Source: Paenibacillus sp. LHD-117 (GTDB lineage Bacteria; Bacillota; Bacilli; Paenibacillales; Paenibacillaceae). From it: a stretch of DNA of 64,000 nt. The number at the start of each line of letters is the position of its first letter. Positions within the stretch are counted from its first letter, which is position 1. The notes below the pieces were generated by a model. It worked only from the letters and a program-made list of their open reading frames with translations. It had not been told where the DNA came from and ran no database searches. Shown piece by piece: positions 9,178-17,186 of this stretch. The translations under genes and the position numbers were made by a program. The DNA lies in NCBI RefSeq assembly GCF_030929555.1, contig NZ_JAVFVT010000005.1, positions 62,001-126,000 of the forward strand, written 5' to 3'.

Positions 9178-9654
9178 CTACTTGTAGGACTGCTGGGCAA
9201 ACTTGCCTAACTTCTTAAGCAAAACGCTGACCTGTTCCTTCTCCTCGTCGGTCAAACCGCCGGTGGCTTCTTCGATACAGGTAGTATGCTCGGGAAATAC
9301 CTCTTCTATGAATTTGCTGCCTTCTTCCGTAATTTCGCCGTAGATCAGGCGCCTGTCTTCCTTCGAAGCGCGTCTCCGGCAAAGCCCTTTCTTCTCCAGC
9401 TTGTCGATCACGTATGTGATGTTGCCGCTGCTCATGAGCACCTTGCCGCCAATCTGCTGCAAAGGCTGCGGACCTCTATGGTACAGCAGTTCCAGAACGC
9501 CGAATTCGGTACGGTTCAAGCCGTGCCGCCGGATATCCCGGTCCGCGTGGGCATTGACCCACTGGCTGGCTCGCGAGAGCGCGATGTAGAGATCCAGGGT
9601 GACGTTCGATTTCGCGGCTTCCGCTTTCGATTGCCGTTCGCTGTCGCCACTCAT
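9178..9654 (-). CDS. mhqR: MarR-family transcriptional regulator (MhqR-like)
   Basis: 158-residue MarR-type winged-helix repressor. The wing and recognition region LQQIGGKVLMSSGNITYVID followed by KLEKKGLCRRRASKEDRRL is the standard MarR signature. It lies in the same orientation upstream of the mhqO operon but separated by about 87 bp with its own dyad-containing leader. Synteny with a dioxygenase and esterase of the Mhq type makes a quinone-responsive repressor likely. No obvious single redox-sensing cysteine was established. Confidence 0.85.
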   Translation of the reverse strand: MSGDSERQSKAEAAKSNVTLDLYIALSRASQWVNAHADRDIRRHGLNRTEFGVLELLYHRGPQPLQQIGGKVLMSSGNITYVIDKLEKKGLCRRRASKEDRRLIYGEITEEGSKFIEEVFPEHTTCIEEATGGLTDEEKEQVSVLLKKLGKFAQQSYK

Positions 9655-9683
9655 TTTCGCTCGCCCCTTTCCTTCAAATTGTA

Positions 9684-9703
9684 TTATCTTAAATTAAAGA
9701 TAA
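9684..9703. promoter_or_regulatory. Putative MhqR operator upstream of mhqR
   Basis: TTATCTT-AAATTA-AAGATAA, a 7-6-7 dyad ending about 30 bp before the mhqR start codon. It shares the ATCTTAA/TTAAGAT-like half-sites with 9124-9139, suggesting autoregulation. Confidence 0.65.
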
Positions 9704-9796
9704 CAGAAGATCGAACCGATGTCAACACTTAAGTAAACCCAATGTTCACGTTTACGGAAACAGAACGCAACAGTTAACGTGCAAACCGCGTACATG

Positions 9797-9873
9797 CAGC
9801 GTAGTATGGCGCCGCGGGCAACTCGGTACGGCGTCGGGAGCTGCGTAGTATGGCGTCGCGGGCAACTTGTGGC
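9797..9873. repeat. Two direct copies of a ~30-bp GC-rich repeat, 44-bp pitch
   Basis: Two near-identical stretches start at 9797 and 9841 and share the core GTAGTATGGCGYCGCGGGCA. The segment belongs to an 868-bp non-coding gap (9655-10522) between mhqR and the MATE gene that is otherwise filled by the repeat structures listed at 10017 and 10369. No convincing gene is visible in the gap. Confidence 0.75.
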
Positions 9874-10016
9874 ACAAGGCGTAAGTAACCCTTAAAGGTC
9901 AGTATGCGGAAAAAGACGCAAGCCTGTTAAGTATGGCATGTGGCACGAGTACGAACAAAGAAGCATTGCAGCACAGATTGGCGACTCCAACCCATCTTGC
10001 TGGCGAAGAAATCTAA

Positions 10017-10240
10017 GTTAGTCGGAGTTCATACGATCAAATCCAACGTAGTAACCGGAAAAAGTCCTACTAATTGCACCCTTATCCCCGTCAAAGTCTC
10101 TTTAGTTGGAAAAACTCCCTCTAATGCCGGACGAATGAGCCCACTTTGGCCATTATCTCCGAATTAGAGGGAGTATATCCCGTTAAACCTACATGATAGG
10201 TGCTCCAATGAAATTAGATGGAGAAATTCCATCTAACGCC
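10017..10240. repeat. Palindromic four-unit intergenic element, ~50-bp pitch
   Basis: Four related units are arranged as two on one strand then two on the other. The inner pair is a perfect 12-bp inverted repeat (ACTCCCTCTAAT at 10114-10125 and ATTAGAGGGAGT at 10163-10174). The outer units show ATTAG-type ends at about 10074 and 10213. Pitch is 50-51 bp. The last unit is itself a hairpin, TTAGATGGA-GAAAT-TCCATCTAA at 10214-10236. The geometry matches the elements at 29786 and 47494. Confidence 0.7.
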
Positions 10241-10368
10241 CCTAACCGGCCAATCGATCGCCGAGGTTGGCTACAGCCGAGTAAGGCCACACCGGCCATT
10301 CGGCAAAGCGGTCCCACAGGGCTTCGCTAAGCGCCAGCACGTTATGCGGGCCACGCCGGAGCCGGCCG

Positions 10369-10480
10369 GCGCTAGAGGCTAGCGCGCATCGCGCCGTCCC
10401 GCCGCCGGGCAGGCTGGCGCTAGAGGCTAGCGCGCATCGCGCCATCCCGCCGCCGGAGCCGGCCTGCGCTAGCCGCTAGG
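10369..10480. repeat. 48-bp direct repeats with internal palindrome
   Basis: GCGCTAG-AGG-CTAGCGC, a perfect 7-3-7 palindrome, occurs at 10369-10385 and again at 10417-10433 within a 48-bp direct repeat that also includes the GC-rich stretch GCATCGCGCC. A third, diverged copy begins near 10466. The array ends about 40 bp before the stop codon of the MATE gene and may act in its transcript's 3' region; that is speculation. Confidence 0.75.
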
Positions 10481-10522
10481 CGGCCACCTCGCCTCCCGCC
10501 GCTAAAGCGCAACGCGTGAAGC

Positions 10523-11941
10523 CTACACCTGAGCCGCCGCGGCGTTCGCGTCCACCGGCGCGTCCGGCGTGACGAGCGCGTGTTTCTCCCACTTGCGGCT
10601 GCGCCAGCGGAAGTAGAAGATGATCGCGCGGAGCCATTCGTCGGCAGCGATCGCCAGCCAGATGCCCGGCAGTCCCATGCCGAGATGGAAGACAAATACG
10701 TAGCCGAGCGGCAAGCTCATGCCGACCATCGAGAACATGCCGATCCAGAGCGGATACTTGGCGTCGCCGGAAGCGCGCAGCGAGTTGACGATGATGATGT
10801 TGATCGTGCGTCCCGTCTCCAGGATCAAGGCGTACAGCAGCACTTGGGCGCCGAGACGCAGCACCTCCGGATCGTCCGTGAAGAACCCGACGAGCGGCTC
10901 GCGGAACGCGATGACGACAACCAGCACGAGCAGCGTGCCGATGCTTGCGGACCTTACGCTCATCCACACTCGGCGGTACGCGTCGTCCGGCCGCGCGGCC
11001 CCGACGAGCCGGCCGACCATGATGGACGTGCCGATGCCGACCGCGAACGCGAACAGGTAGATCAGCATCGAAATATTCGACGCGTATTGCTTCGCCGCCA
11101 GCGCCGCATCCCCCAGATAGGTCGTGTAAGACAGGAACACGATCTGGCAGCTATGGTACATCACCTGCTCCAGCGCGGAGGGGATGCCGATTTTTAATAT
11201 TTTGCCCACGTACTCCTTGGACAGGTTCAAATAATAGCTGAACGCGATCCGGACCTCCATGATCCGGTACAGCAGCCAGAAGAAGACGCCCACCGCGATG
11301 AGCCGGCTCGCGATCGTGGAGATCGCCGCGCCTTCGACGCCGAGCGCCGGCATGCCGAAGTTGCCGAAGATCAGCGCGTAGTTACCGATAATATGAATGA
11401 CGTTCATGCCCAGCGACACGTACATCGCTTCCTTCGTGAAGCCGTGCACCCGAATGATCGCGGCCAACGAGTTGATGATCGCTTGAAGGAAAATCGCGCC
11501 GCCGACGATCGACAGATAACTTTTCGCGTATTCGTAGACTTCGCCCTGCAGGTTCAGCGAGCTAAGCAGGAAGCCGTTAAAGGCTACAAACCCGACGCTC
11601 AGCACGACGCCGAAGAGCAGGTTCAGCGTGACCGCCAGCGCCGATATCTTCGCCGCTTCGAAGAACTTTCGCGAGCCGATGTATTGCGCCACGACGATGG
11701 ACGCCCCGTTGCCGATGACCTCCAGCAGCAGAATCGCGATATGCAAATAATGATTGGACGCCCCGACGCCCGAGACGGCATTGTCGGAAATCTCGCTCAG
11801 CATGAACGTATCCGCGATCCCCATCATCATGAACAAGGCCACTTCCAGAAAAATCGGCCATGTCAAATAAAACAGCTTCAAGTCCTTAGCCCGCTCTCCG
11901 CCGCCCTTCTCATTCGATGCCGATCCAGCATGCCCTTCCAT
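10523..11941 (-). CDS. MATE-family efflux transporter
   Basis: 472-residue multidrug and toxin extrusion transporter, about twelve transmembrane segments in two similar halves, exporting compounds against Na+ or H+ gradients. Characteristic stretches are LFMMMGIADTFMLSEISDNA near the N terminus and the second-half counterpart beginning IGIPSALEQVMYHSCQ. I start at the ATG at 11941; an upstream in-frame start (12019) would add 26 non-typical residues. The gene appears monocistronic, between a repeat-rich gap and the ger operon. Substrate is unknown. Confidence 0.9.
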   Translation of the reverse strand: MEGHAGSASNEKGGGERAKDLKLFYLTWPIFLEVALFMMMGIADTFMLSEISDNAVSGVGASNHYLHIAILLLEVIGNGASIVVAQYIGSRKFFEAAKISALAVTLNLLFGVVLSVGFVAFNGFLLSSLNLQGEVYEYAKSYLSIVGGAIFLQAIINSLAAIIRVHGFTKEAMYVSLGMNVIHIIGNYALIFGNFGMPALGVEGAAISTIASRLIAVGVFFWLLYRIMEVRIAFSYYLNLSKEYVGKILKIGIPSALEQVMYHSCQIVFLSYTTYLGDAALAAKQYASNISMLIYLFAFAVGIGTSIMVGRLVGAARPDDAYRRVWMSVRSASIGTLLVLVVVIAFREPLVGFFTDDPEVLRLGAQVLLYALILETGRTINIIIVNSLRASGDAKYPLWIGMFSMVGMSLPLGYVFVFHLGMGLPGIWLAIAADEWLRAIIFYFRWRSRKWEKHALVTPDAPVDANAAAAQV

Positions 11942-12078
11942 TCCATCACCTTCGCTCCGTGTCTTCTCTATCTGTCTATATGCAACACGTATCGTAGCAC
12001 AGAATCCAGCCTTTGGCACCTGTCAAATAGCGGGTTAACGAAAGTTTTATTTCAGCTTGTTCAAAAACTCTTCAAATG

Positions 12079-13173
12079 CTATTGCCGCTTCTTGCGAATG
12101 GCATGTACGACCAGCAATAACAGCGGAAGAAACAAACCGTAGGTCATGACATAAGGCAGCCACGCGTGTTGCGTATATTCTTCCATGTGCAGCGTATTAG
12201 GGTGAACAATCAGCGACAGAGAGACCACGATCATGCCGAGCGGGAGTACGAGAAACTTGTAATCCTTCAGCTTCAAGACATGCGCAAGACCCATGGCGGC
12301 GCCATGGAAATAGATGCACAGCCTATAATAAATCGTAATAAACCACATAATAGCCATCACGATCTCTATGCGTTGAAGGAACTGGCCGACATTGATTTTT
12401 TTGGCGAGCGCATAGCTGGGAAAGGTCTGCCTTGCGGTCGTATCGGCGCCAAGAACCAAGATGCACAATGCAATGATTACGACTAGAACGATTCCGCCGA
12501 TTATCATTCCTTTATAGAAGGCTTTGCTTGCCGCTTCGGGCCGGTCGACGAACGAAGGGAAAATCATAAGAAGCGCGATTTGCGTTAACGAAAAGTTGCT
12601 CGTGAAATACATGGTCGCCCAAGTTAAATCTTTCAGCTTCGTTTCCAGGACGGGCTGGATGCGCTCAATTTCGATTTGGGGCGACACAAACACAACCAGG
12701 ATGAGAAAAAGTACGATAAAAATGGGGAACATTAGCTCCGCGGAACGGGCCAGCGTTTCGATTCCAAGCTTGATGCCCATCACCACAACAACCGCAAATA
12801 TAATGTTGATGGATTGGATGGGCGTAATCGACATGATTTGCGTAGTCATGAAGTTGCCGACATAATAAAATAGCTCCGACGCTGCGATTAGGCAAAAGAA
12901 AACAAAAGTGAAGCTGACCGCATTGCCTATCCACTTCCCCAGCAGCAGCTCTGTCGTTTCAACCAATGATTTTTCGGGAAAGAGTTTCCCGACAGCCTGA
13001 TACAAGCTCACGAGCAACAGTCCGATTCCGATTCCGATGGTCGCTGCAATCCAGGCATCCTGCTTCGCAATGGAGGTGAGTCCCGCCGGAACGATAAGGA
13101 TCGGGGTGCCTATGGAATATATGACGACGAATAAGCCGAACTGGCGTACGTTTATTTTCTCTTTGTCAACCAT
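12079..13173 (-). CDS. GerAB-type spore germination permease (full length)
   Basis: 364-residue APC-superfamily membrane protein (GerAB/ArcD/ProY group), the B subunit of a germinant receptor in the spore inner membrane, about ten transmembrane segments. The start at 13173 follows an AGGGGG ribosome site; the longer ORF adds 18 residues without one. It overlaps the preceding, shorter B-type gene by 8 bp and is the last gene of the operon. The two B proteins align over their ends (for example GKWIGNAVS/GKWLGIAVS and AKKINVGQFLQRIE/AKKIDIGQFLQRIE), so they arose by tandem duplication. Confidence 0.9.
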   Translation of the reverse strand: MVDKEKINVRQFGLFVVIYSIGTPILIVPAGLTSIAKQDAWIAATIGIGIGLLLVSLYQAVGKLFPEKSLVETTELLLGKWIGNAVSFTFVFFCLIAASELFYYVGNFMTTQIMSITPIQSINIIFAVVVVMGIKLGIETLARSAELMFPIFIVLFLILVVFVSPQIEIERIQPVLETKLKDLTWATMYFTSNFSLTQIALLMIFPSFVDRPEAASKAFYKGMIIGGIVLVVIIALCILVLGADTTARQTFPSYALAKKINVGQFLQRIEIVMAIMWFITIYYRLCIYFHGAAMGLAHVLKLKDYKFLVLPLGMIVVSLSLIVHPNTLHMEEYTQHAWLPYVMTYGLFLPLLLLVVHAIRKKRQ

Positions 13174-13957
13174 GTCCGGATTCCCCCTTGTTGCCCGCGA
13201 AGCCCCGCCTAACCGCATAGGCGGCAAGCAGCAGCAATGGCACGACCACGCTGAATGTGAAATCGAAGTAAGGCCAAAAGGTCACAAAATTATTGATGTG
13301 AACAACATTTGGAGAAACGATTATCGCATAAAAAACCATCAACATGCCGAACGGCAGCGTTAACCCTTTATAATCGCGAAGCCTGAATACTTGCGCGAAA
13401 GCGACATGAAACGCATAGAAATAAATGGCCGTCTTAAAGTAGGTCGTTAACAGCCACATGAACGCCAAGATGACTTCGATTCGTTGCAGAAATTGCCCGA
13501 TGTCGATTTTTTTGGCCATCGCAAAGGTGGCATAAAGGTTTCTCGCCGCAAATCTCACCGCCAGAACGATAATGCCCCCGTACAAGATTAGGAGCGCGAG
13601 GAGCGGCGTTTCCGGCAGCATCTGCGTCGTCATAAAATTGCCGATTTCCCTCACGTGGGCCGACACCGAAGAAAACAGGTAAAAGAGAAAAAAAAGCGAA
13701 ACGGCTATACCGAGCCATTTGCCAAAAAGCTTCTCTTGTATTTCCACCATTGTAAGCAGGGGATACAGCTTGCCGACGGCGCATAACAGTAAGATTACGA
13801 GCAAACCGGCGGCGAGTCCGAGGAGCGAAGAGATCCAGGCATTCTTTTTCGCTTCATGGACCGGAATGGGTGGCAATATGAGCATGGAATCCCCAAGCGT
13901 CAAGTACGCCGCGATGATGGCGAGCTGTCTGCCGTTGATTTTTTCTTTAACCGTCAT
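13166..13957 (-). CDS. GerAB-type germination permease with internal in-frame deletion
   Basis: 263-residue paralog of the adjacent 364-residue GerAB protein. N-terminal (to about residue 135) and C-terminal parts align well, but about 100 central residues are missing: AVRFAARNLYATFAMAKKID joins what in the paralog are separated segments (around IETLAR and TTARQTFPSYALAKK). The deletion keeps the reading frame and removes roughly three transmembrane segments. AGGGG precedes its ATG and 8-bp overlap with the next gene keeps coupling, so it may still be expressed. It may be non-functional or an altered B subunit. Confidence 0.82.
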   Translation of the reverse strand: MTVKEKINGRQLAIIAAYLTLGDSMLILPPIPVHEAKKNAWISSLLGLAAGLLVILLLCAVGKLYPLLTMVEIQEKLFGKWLGIAVSLFFLFYLFSSVSAHVREIGNFMTTQMLPETPLLALLILYGGIIVLAVRFAARNLYATFAMAKKIDIGQFLQRIEVILAFMWLLTTYFKTAIYFYAFHVAFAQVFRLRDYKGLTLPFGMLMVFYAIIVSPNVVHINNFVTFWPYFDFTFSVVVPLLLLAAYAVRRGFAGNKGESGHG

Positions 13958-13972
13958 TTTGTCATCCCCTGT

Positions 13973-14206
13973 TTAGTTAAGAGCGTTATCCACCATCCGG
14001 CCGATCGGGCTATAGATGTAGCTGATCCAATCAATCGGATTGGGGACCGTGACATGCAAGCTTTGCGCAATGCCGATTCCGATCCCCGTTAACAGCAACA
14101 GCGAAAATATCCACAACTCCTTGATTTGCCGCTTCTTCCAAAGAGAAGGCGCCTCAATTAAAGCAATGAGAGCGCCCGCTGCTATAATTCCCGCTATCGC
14201 AACCAT
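13973..14206 (-). CDS. Small membrane protein of germinant receptor operon (GerD-subunit-like)
   Basis: 77-residue protein with two hydrophobic segments (about residues 2-18 and 32-50) separated by a basic loop LWKKRQIKE. Small two-TM 'D' subunits of about this size are encoded in many Bacillus ger operons and modulate receptor function. It lies 5 bp after the C-subunit gene and 15 bp before the first B-subunit gene, in frame with operon logic. The call rests on size, topology and position rather than residue motifs. Confidence 0.7.
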   Translation of the reverse strand: MVAIAGIIAAGALIALIEAPSLWKKRQIKELWIFSLLLLTGIGIGIAQSLHVTVPNPIDWISYIYSPIGRMVDNALN

Positions 14207-14211
14207 GGCTA

Positions 14212-15408
14212 CTACTCCTTAAGATCATTGAGGAAGGAATCCCCTACCGTTCCGATTCGCCTAATTTTCACTTCCACCCGGAACTGGACCGGCAGCTCCG
14301 CAAAGATCTTGCCCCAATCGTTTTTGGCAGCCTTCCAATATCCCGGATCCGCCCGGTGCACCGCTTCTCCGAAACCAAAGATGTCGCATTTCAGTTTTTT
14401 CGCTTTTTTCAATGCTTGTTCGTTATGGGCGATCAAAACTTGTTCGGTTTTTTTCTCCAGATCGTAAAGCGTATTGGTCTTCGTCAGGTCAATCTTGCAT
14501 TCCACGTCCGCTACGTTGGCTTCCGTATAAATGACAACCTCCGCCTCCGGTTTTCCGCCCTTCACTTTGCCATTTATCTTCGCTTGCGACCGAATGATTT
14601 CGATGCCTAATTTCCCTCCTTTCGGACATGACGTTTCAATGACCGTGCTTGTTAACCGATCGGTAATGTTGCTGTAGCCTTTGCTTTCCGCTTCGTTCAG
14701 CCACCCGACCAGCTTATCCCCCCGGAATACGGCAATGCCCTTATATTGCAGATGGGTGTCCGTATCCGGCGTATCCACATTGGCCTGCTTCTTGCCTTTC
14801 GCCACATTCCCTTGAATGGAAATGCCCGTTAAGACCGGCTGAATGCCCGGGCTCACGATAGCCGTTATGAGCTGGTCGAGCTGTACGGAAACCGAAGGCG
14901 CCCACGCTTTCTCCGAAACTTCCAGCGACGTATACATCTTGGTCGCCGGAATTTTCTCCATGGGGGTTAGGACATTTACAATGTTATGCGCGGTCGTTCC
15001 CTTCGCCACCACGATATAGAAATCGGTTCTTCCCTCCTGGTCGCGCGACAACAGATCCAGAGCCTCGCCTATGCCTTTCCTGGCAAGCTTCTCGCCAATC
15101 ACCATGATCCGAAGATGGGCGAAATAAAGCTTCCTCGGCGTCACCGTCGTCATCTTCCGGATCGCCTCGAATATCGTATTTCCTTTCGCATGAAACGTCG
15201 TAACGGGCGAACGACCGCTGGTCCCTTGCCCTGCCGCTACTTCTCCGGGATCCACGACTTGAACGGTAACGAGATATTTGCCATCCGCTATATCTATGCC
15301 AAGCCCCGCTACGATCGCAAGATCGTTGAGCTCGCGGCGGTTCCAACAGCCTGTCGCGATGGGGAGTACAATCAATAGAAGCATGAACATGGCTGTTTTC
15401 CTTGTCAT
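14212..15408 (-). CDS. GerAC-type germination lipoprotein (Ger(x)C family)
   Basis: 398-residue C subunit of a germinant receptor, a lipoprotein on the outer face of the spore inner membrane. The signal peptide ends at ATGC (Cys21), followed by WNRRELNDLAIVAGLGID, the strongly conserved Ger(x)C start. Length matches the family. It lies 20 bp after the A-subunit gene and 5 bp before the small D-like gene. The order A-C-D-B-B is unusual only in the doubled B. Confidence 0.92.
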   Translation of the reverse strand: MTRKTAMFMLLLIVLPIATGCWNRRELNDLAIVAGLGIDIADGKYLVTVQVVDPGEVAAGQGTSGRSPVTTFHAKGNTIFEAIRKMTTVTPRKLYFAHLRIMVIGEKLARKGIGEALDLLSRDQEGRTDFYIVVAKGTTAHNIVNVLTPMEKIPATKMYTSLEVSEKAWAPSVSVQLDQLITAIVSPGIQPVLTGISIQGNVAKGKKQANVDTPDTDTHLQYKGIAVFRGDKLVGWLNEAESKGYSNITDRLTSTVIETSCPKGGKLGIEIIRSQAKINGKVKGGKPEAEVVIYTEANVADVECKIDLTKTNTLYDLEKKTEQVLIAHNEQALKKAKKLKCDIFGFGEAVHRADPGYWKAAKNDWGKIFAELPVQFRVEVKIRRIGTVGDSFLNDLKE

Positions 15409-15428
15409 CGCCGATTCTCCTTTCCGCG

Positions 15429-16985
15429 TTATTTCTTGGGCCCAGGCTTCGCGGCCTTCGGATCTTGCTGCCGTTTAACGTTGTTTTGATTGATCAGCCG
15501 CGGACGCGAGAACATGGCCCAATGGGGCATTCGGATGATCGCGTCTTTCTGGTCGGCCACGATCATTGGGGCGAACGGACTCATATACGGAACGCCGAAC
15601 GTACGCAGGCTGCTGACATGCAGCACAAGAGCAAATATGCCGACGATGATACCGAACAGCCCGAAGCTCGCCGCAAGCCCCATCAGCGGAAACCGCAGCA
15701 TCCGGATCGTATTGGCCATGCTGTAGGAAGGAAATACAAAGCTGGCAATCGCGGTCGTTGATACGACAATAACCATCGCCGCGGATACGATTCCCGCATC
15801 TACGGCCGCTTGCCCGATGACGAGCGTACCGACAATCGATACCGCTGGGCCGATCGTACGCGGCATGCGCAATCCCGCTTCCCGCAATATTTCGAAAGCC
15901 ACTTCCATCATCATGGCTTCAATGAAGGCAGGGAACGGTACTCCTTCCCGCTGCGCCGCCAAGCTGATTAGCAGCTGCGTCGGCAGCATCTCTTGATGGT
16001 ACGTCGTGATGGCGACATACAAGGAAGGGCTGAATAAGGCGATAAATACGCCTAGGTACCGAAGAAGTCGGACAAGCGTACTAACATCCGCGCGGTGATA
16101 ATAATCTTCCGCAGAATGAAGGAAGGAAACGAACAACGCCGGAACGATCAGCACGAATGGCGTACCGTCCACCAGAATGGCCACTTTACCTTCGAGCAGC
16201 TCGGCGGCGATCACGTCCGGCCGTTCGGAGTTGTAGATCGTCGGAAACGGCGTATACGTCTCGTCCTGAATCAGTTCTTCGATATATCCGCTCTCCAATA
16301 TGCCGTCGATATCGATGCGTTCGAGACGCGTCCGAACTTCCTCCACCACTTTGTCGCTCGCGATGCCTTTAATGTACATGACCGCGACATCGGTCTGGGT
16401 AACGCGGCCGATTTGCCATGACTCCAGCCATAGATTAGGGTCCTTGATCTTGCGCCGGACCATGGCCGTATTCGTCCGCAGCGTTTCCGTAAAAGCTTCC
16501 TTCGGTCCCCGCACGACGGATTCGGACGTCGTCTCGGCGACGCCGCGGTCTCTCCAGCCCCGGGTACTTGCCGTTAACGCGGCCCGATGACCGTCAACCA
16601 GAATAATCGTTTCTCCGGATAACAGCGCATTGTATAACTCTTCAAAGTTCGTTACTTCCTTCGTCTCGGCCGTCGCCAGAACGTATCGCTTCAGAGACCG
16701 TAATGCATCCCCTGGAGAAACCGGCGATCCGCCGGAATCCGTTCCTGGCAAATGGGCTTCGTATATCATCGGTTCCAATATAAAATCGGAGACGGCCTGT
16801 TTGTCCGCTAAACAATCCACATAGATGACCGCTATCGCTTCTCCGCTGGCCAGCCAAACCTCGCGGAAGATGATGTCGCCGCTGTTGCCGAGATCATTTT
16901 TTATGATTTCGAGGTTTTGTCGTATAGCCGCCAGCAGCGGTCGCTTTTCCTTAGCCTCCTCGGCACTCCCCTTGCCAGCGGACAT
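15429..16985 (-). CDS. GerAA-type spore germination protein (A subunit)
   Basis: 518-residue A subunit of a germinant receptor: a soluble N-terminal domain (to about residue 280) with the conserved KDPNLWLESWQIGRVTQTDV region, then about five to six membrane segments with the family motif REGVPFPAFIEAMMMEVAFE. I start at ATG 16985, preceded by AGGAGG; starts at 17012 (ATG, weaker site) and 17105 (TTG) are possible and would extend the N terminus. First gene of the ger operon, likely expressed in the forespore; the germinant is unknown. Confidence 0.92.
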   Translation of the reverse strand: MSAGKGSAEEAKEKRPLLAAIRQNLEIIKNDLGNSGDIIFREVWLASGEAIAVIYVDCLADKQAVSDFILEPMIYEAHLPGTDSGGSPVSPGDALRSLKRYVLATAETKEVTNFEELYNALLSGETIILVDGHRAALTASTRGWRDRGVAETTSESVVRGPKEAFTETLRTNTAMVRRKIKDPNLWLESWQIGRVTQTDVAVMYIKGIASDKVVEEVRTRLERIDIDGILESGYIEELIQDETYTPFPTIYNSERPDVIAAELLEGKVAILVDGTPFVLIVPALFVSFLHSAEDYYHRADVSTLVRLLRYLGVFIALFSPSLYVAITTYHQEMLPTQLLISLAAQREGVPFPAFIEAMMMEVAFEILREAGLRMPRTIGPAVSIVGTLVIGQAAVDAGIVSAAMVIVVSTTAIASFVFPSYSMANTIRMLRFPLMGLAASFGLFGIIVGIFALVLHVSSLRTFGVPYMSPFAPMIVADQKDAIIRMPHWAMFSRPRLINQNNVKRQQDPKAAKPGPKK

Positions 16986-17109
16986 GAGGCGCCTCCTATT
17001 GCCCTTATTGTTCATCGCGCTCACCAACCCACTGAAATGGTTTATTAGTAGCTCAGTATGACCTTGACTCGACAAGTTTAGACCGTTTTTTCCCTTACGC
17101 GACAAAAAT

Positions 17110-17150
17110 AACCGCAGGCCGCGCTAGATTCTCGCGCGTTGCCTGCGGTT
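17110..17150 (-). terminator. Terminator between SLH protein gene and ger operon
   Basis: Perfect 10-bp arms AACCGCAGGC (17110-17119) and GCCTGCGGTT (17141-17150); on the minus strand the hairpin is followed by a T-rich stretch. It lies 37 bp past the SLH gene stop. Confidence 0.82.
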
Positions 17151-17186
17151 TTCGTCATTTCAAAATATTCAAACCTAATAGCTGGG

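Noticed and set aside
9940-10167. 75-residue ORF in the mhqR-MATE gap
   Set aside because: It runs through the palindromic repeat units, has no ribosome site and no family resemblance.
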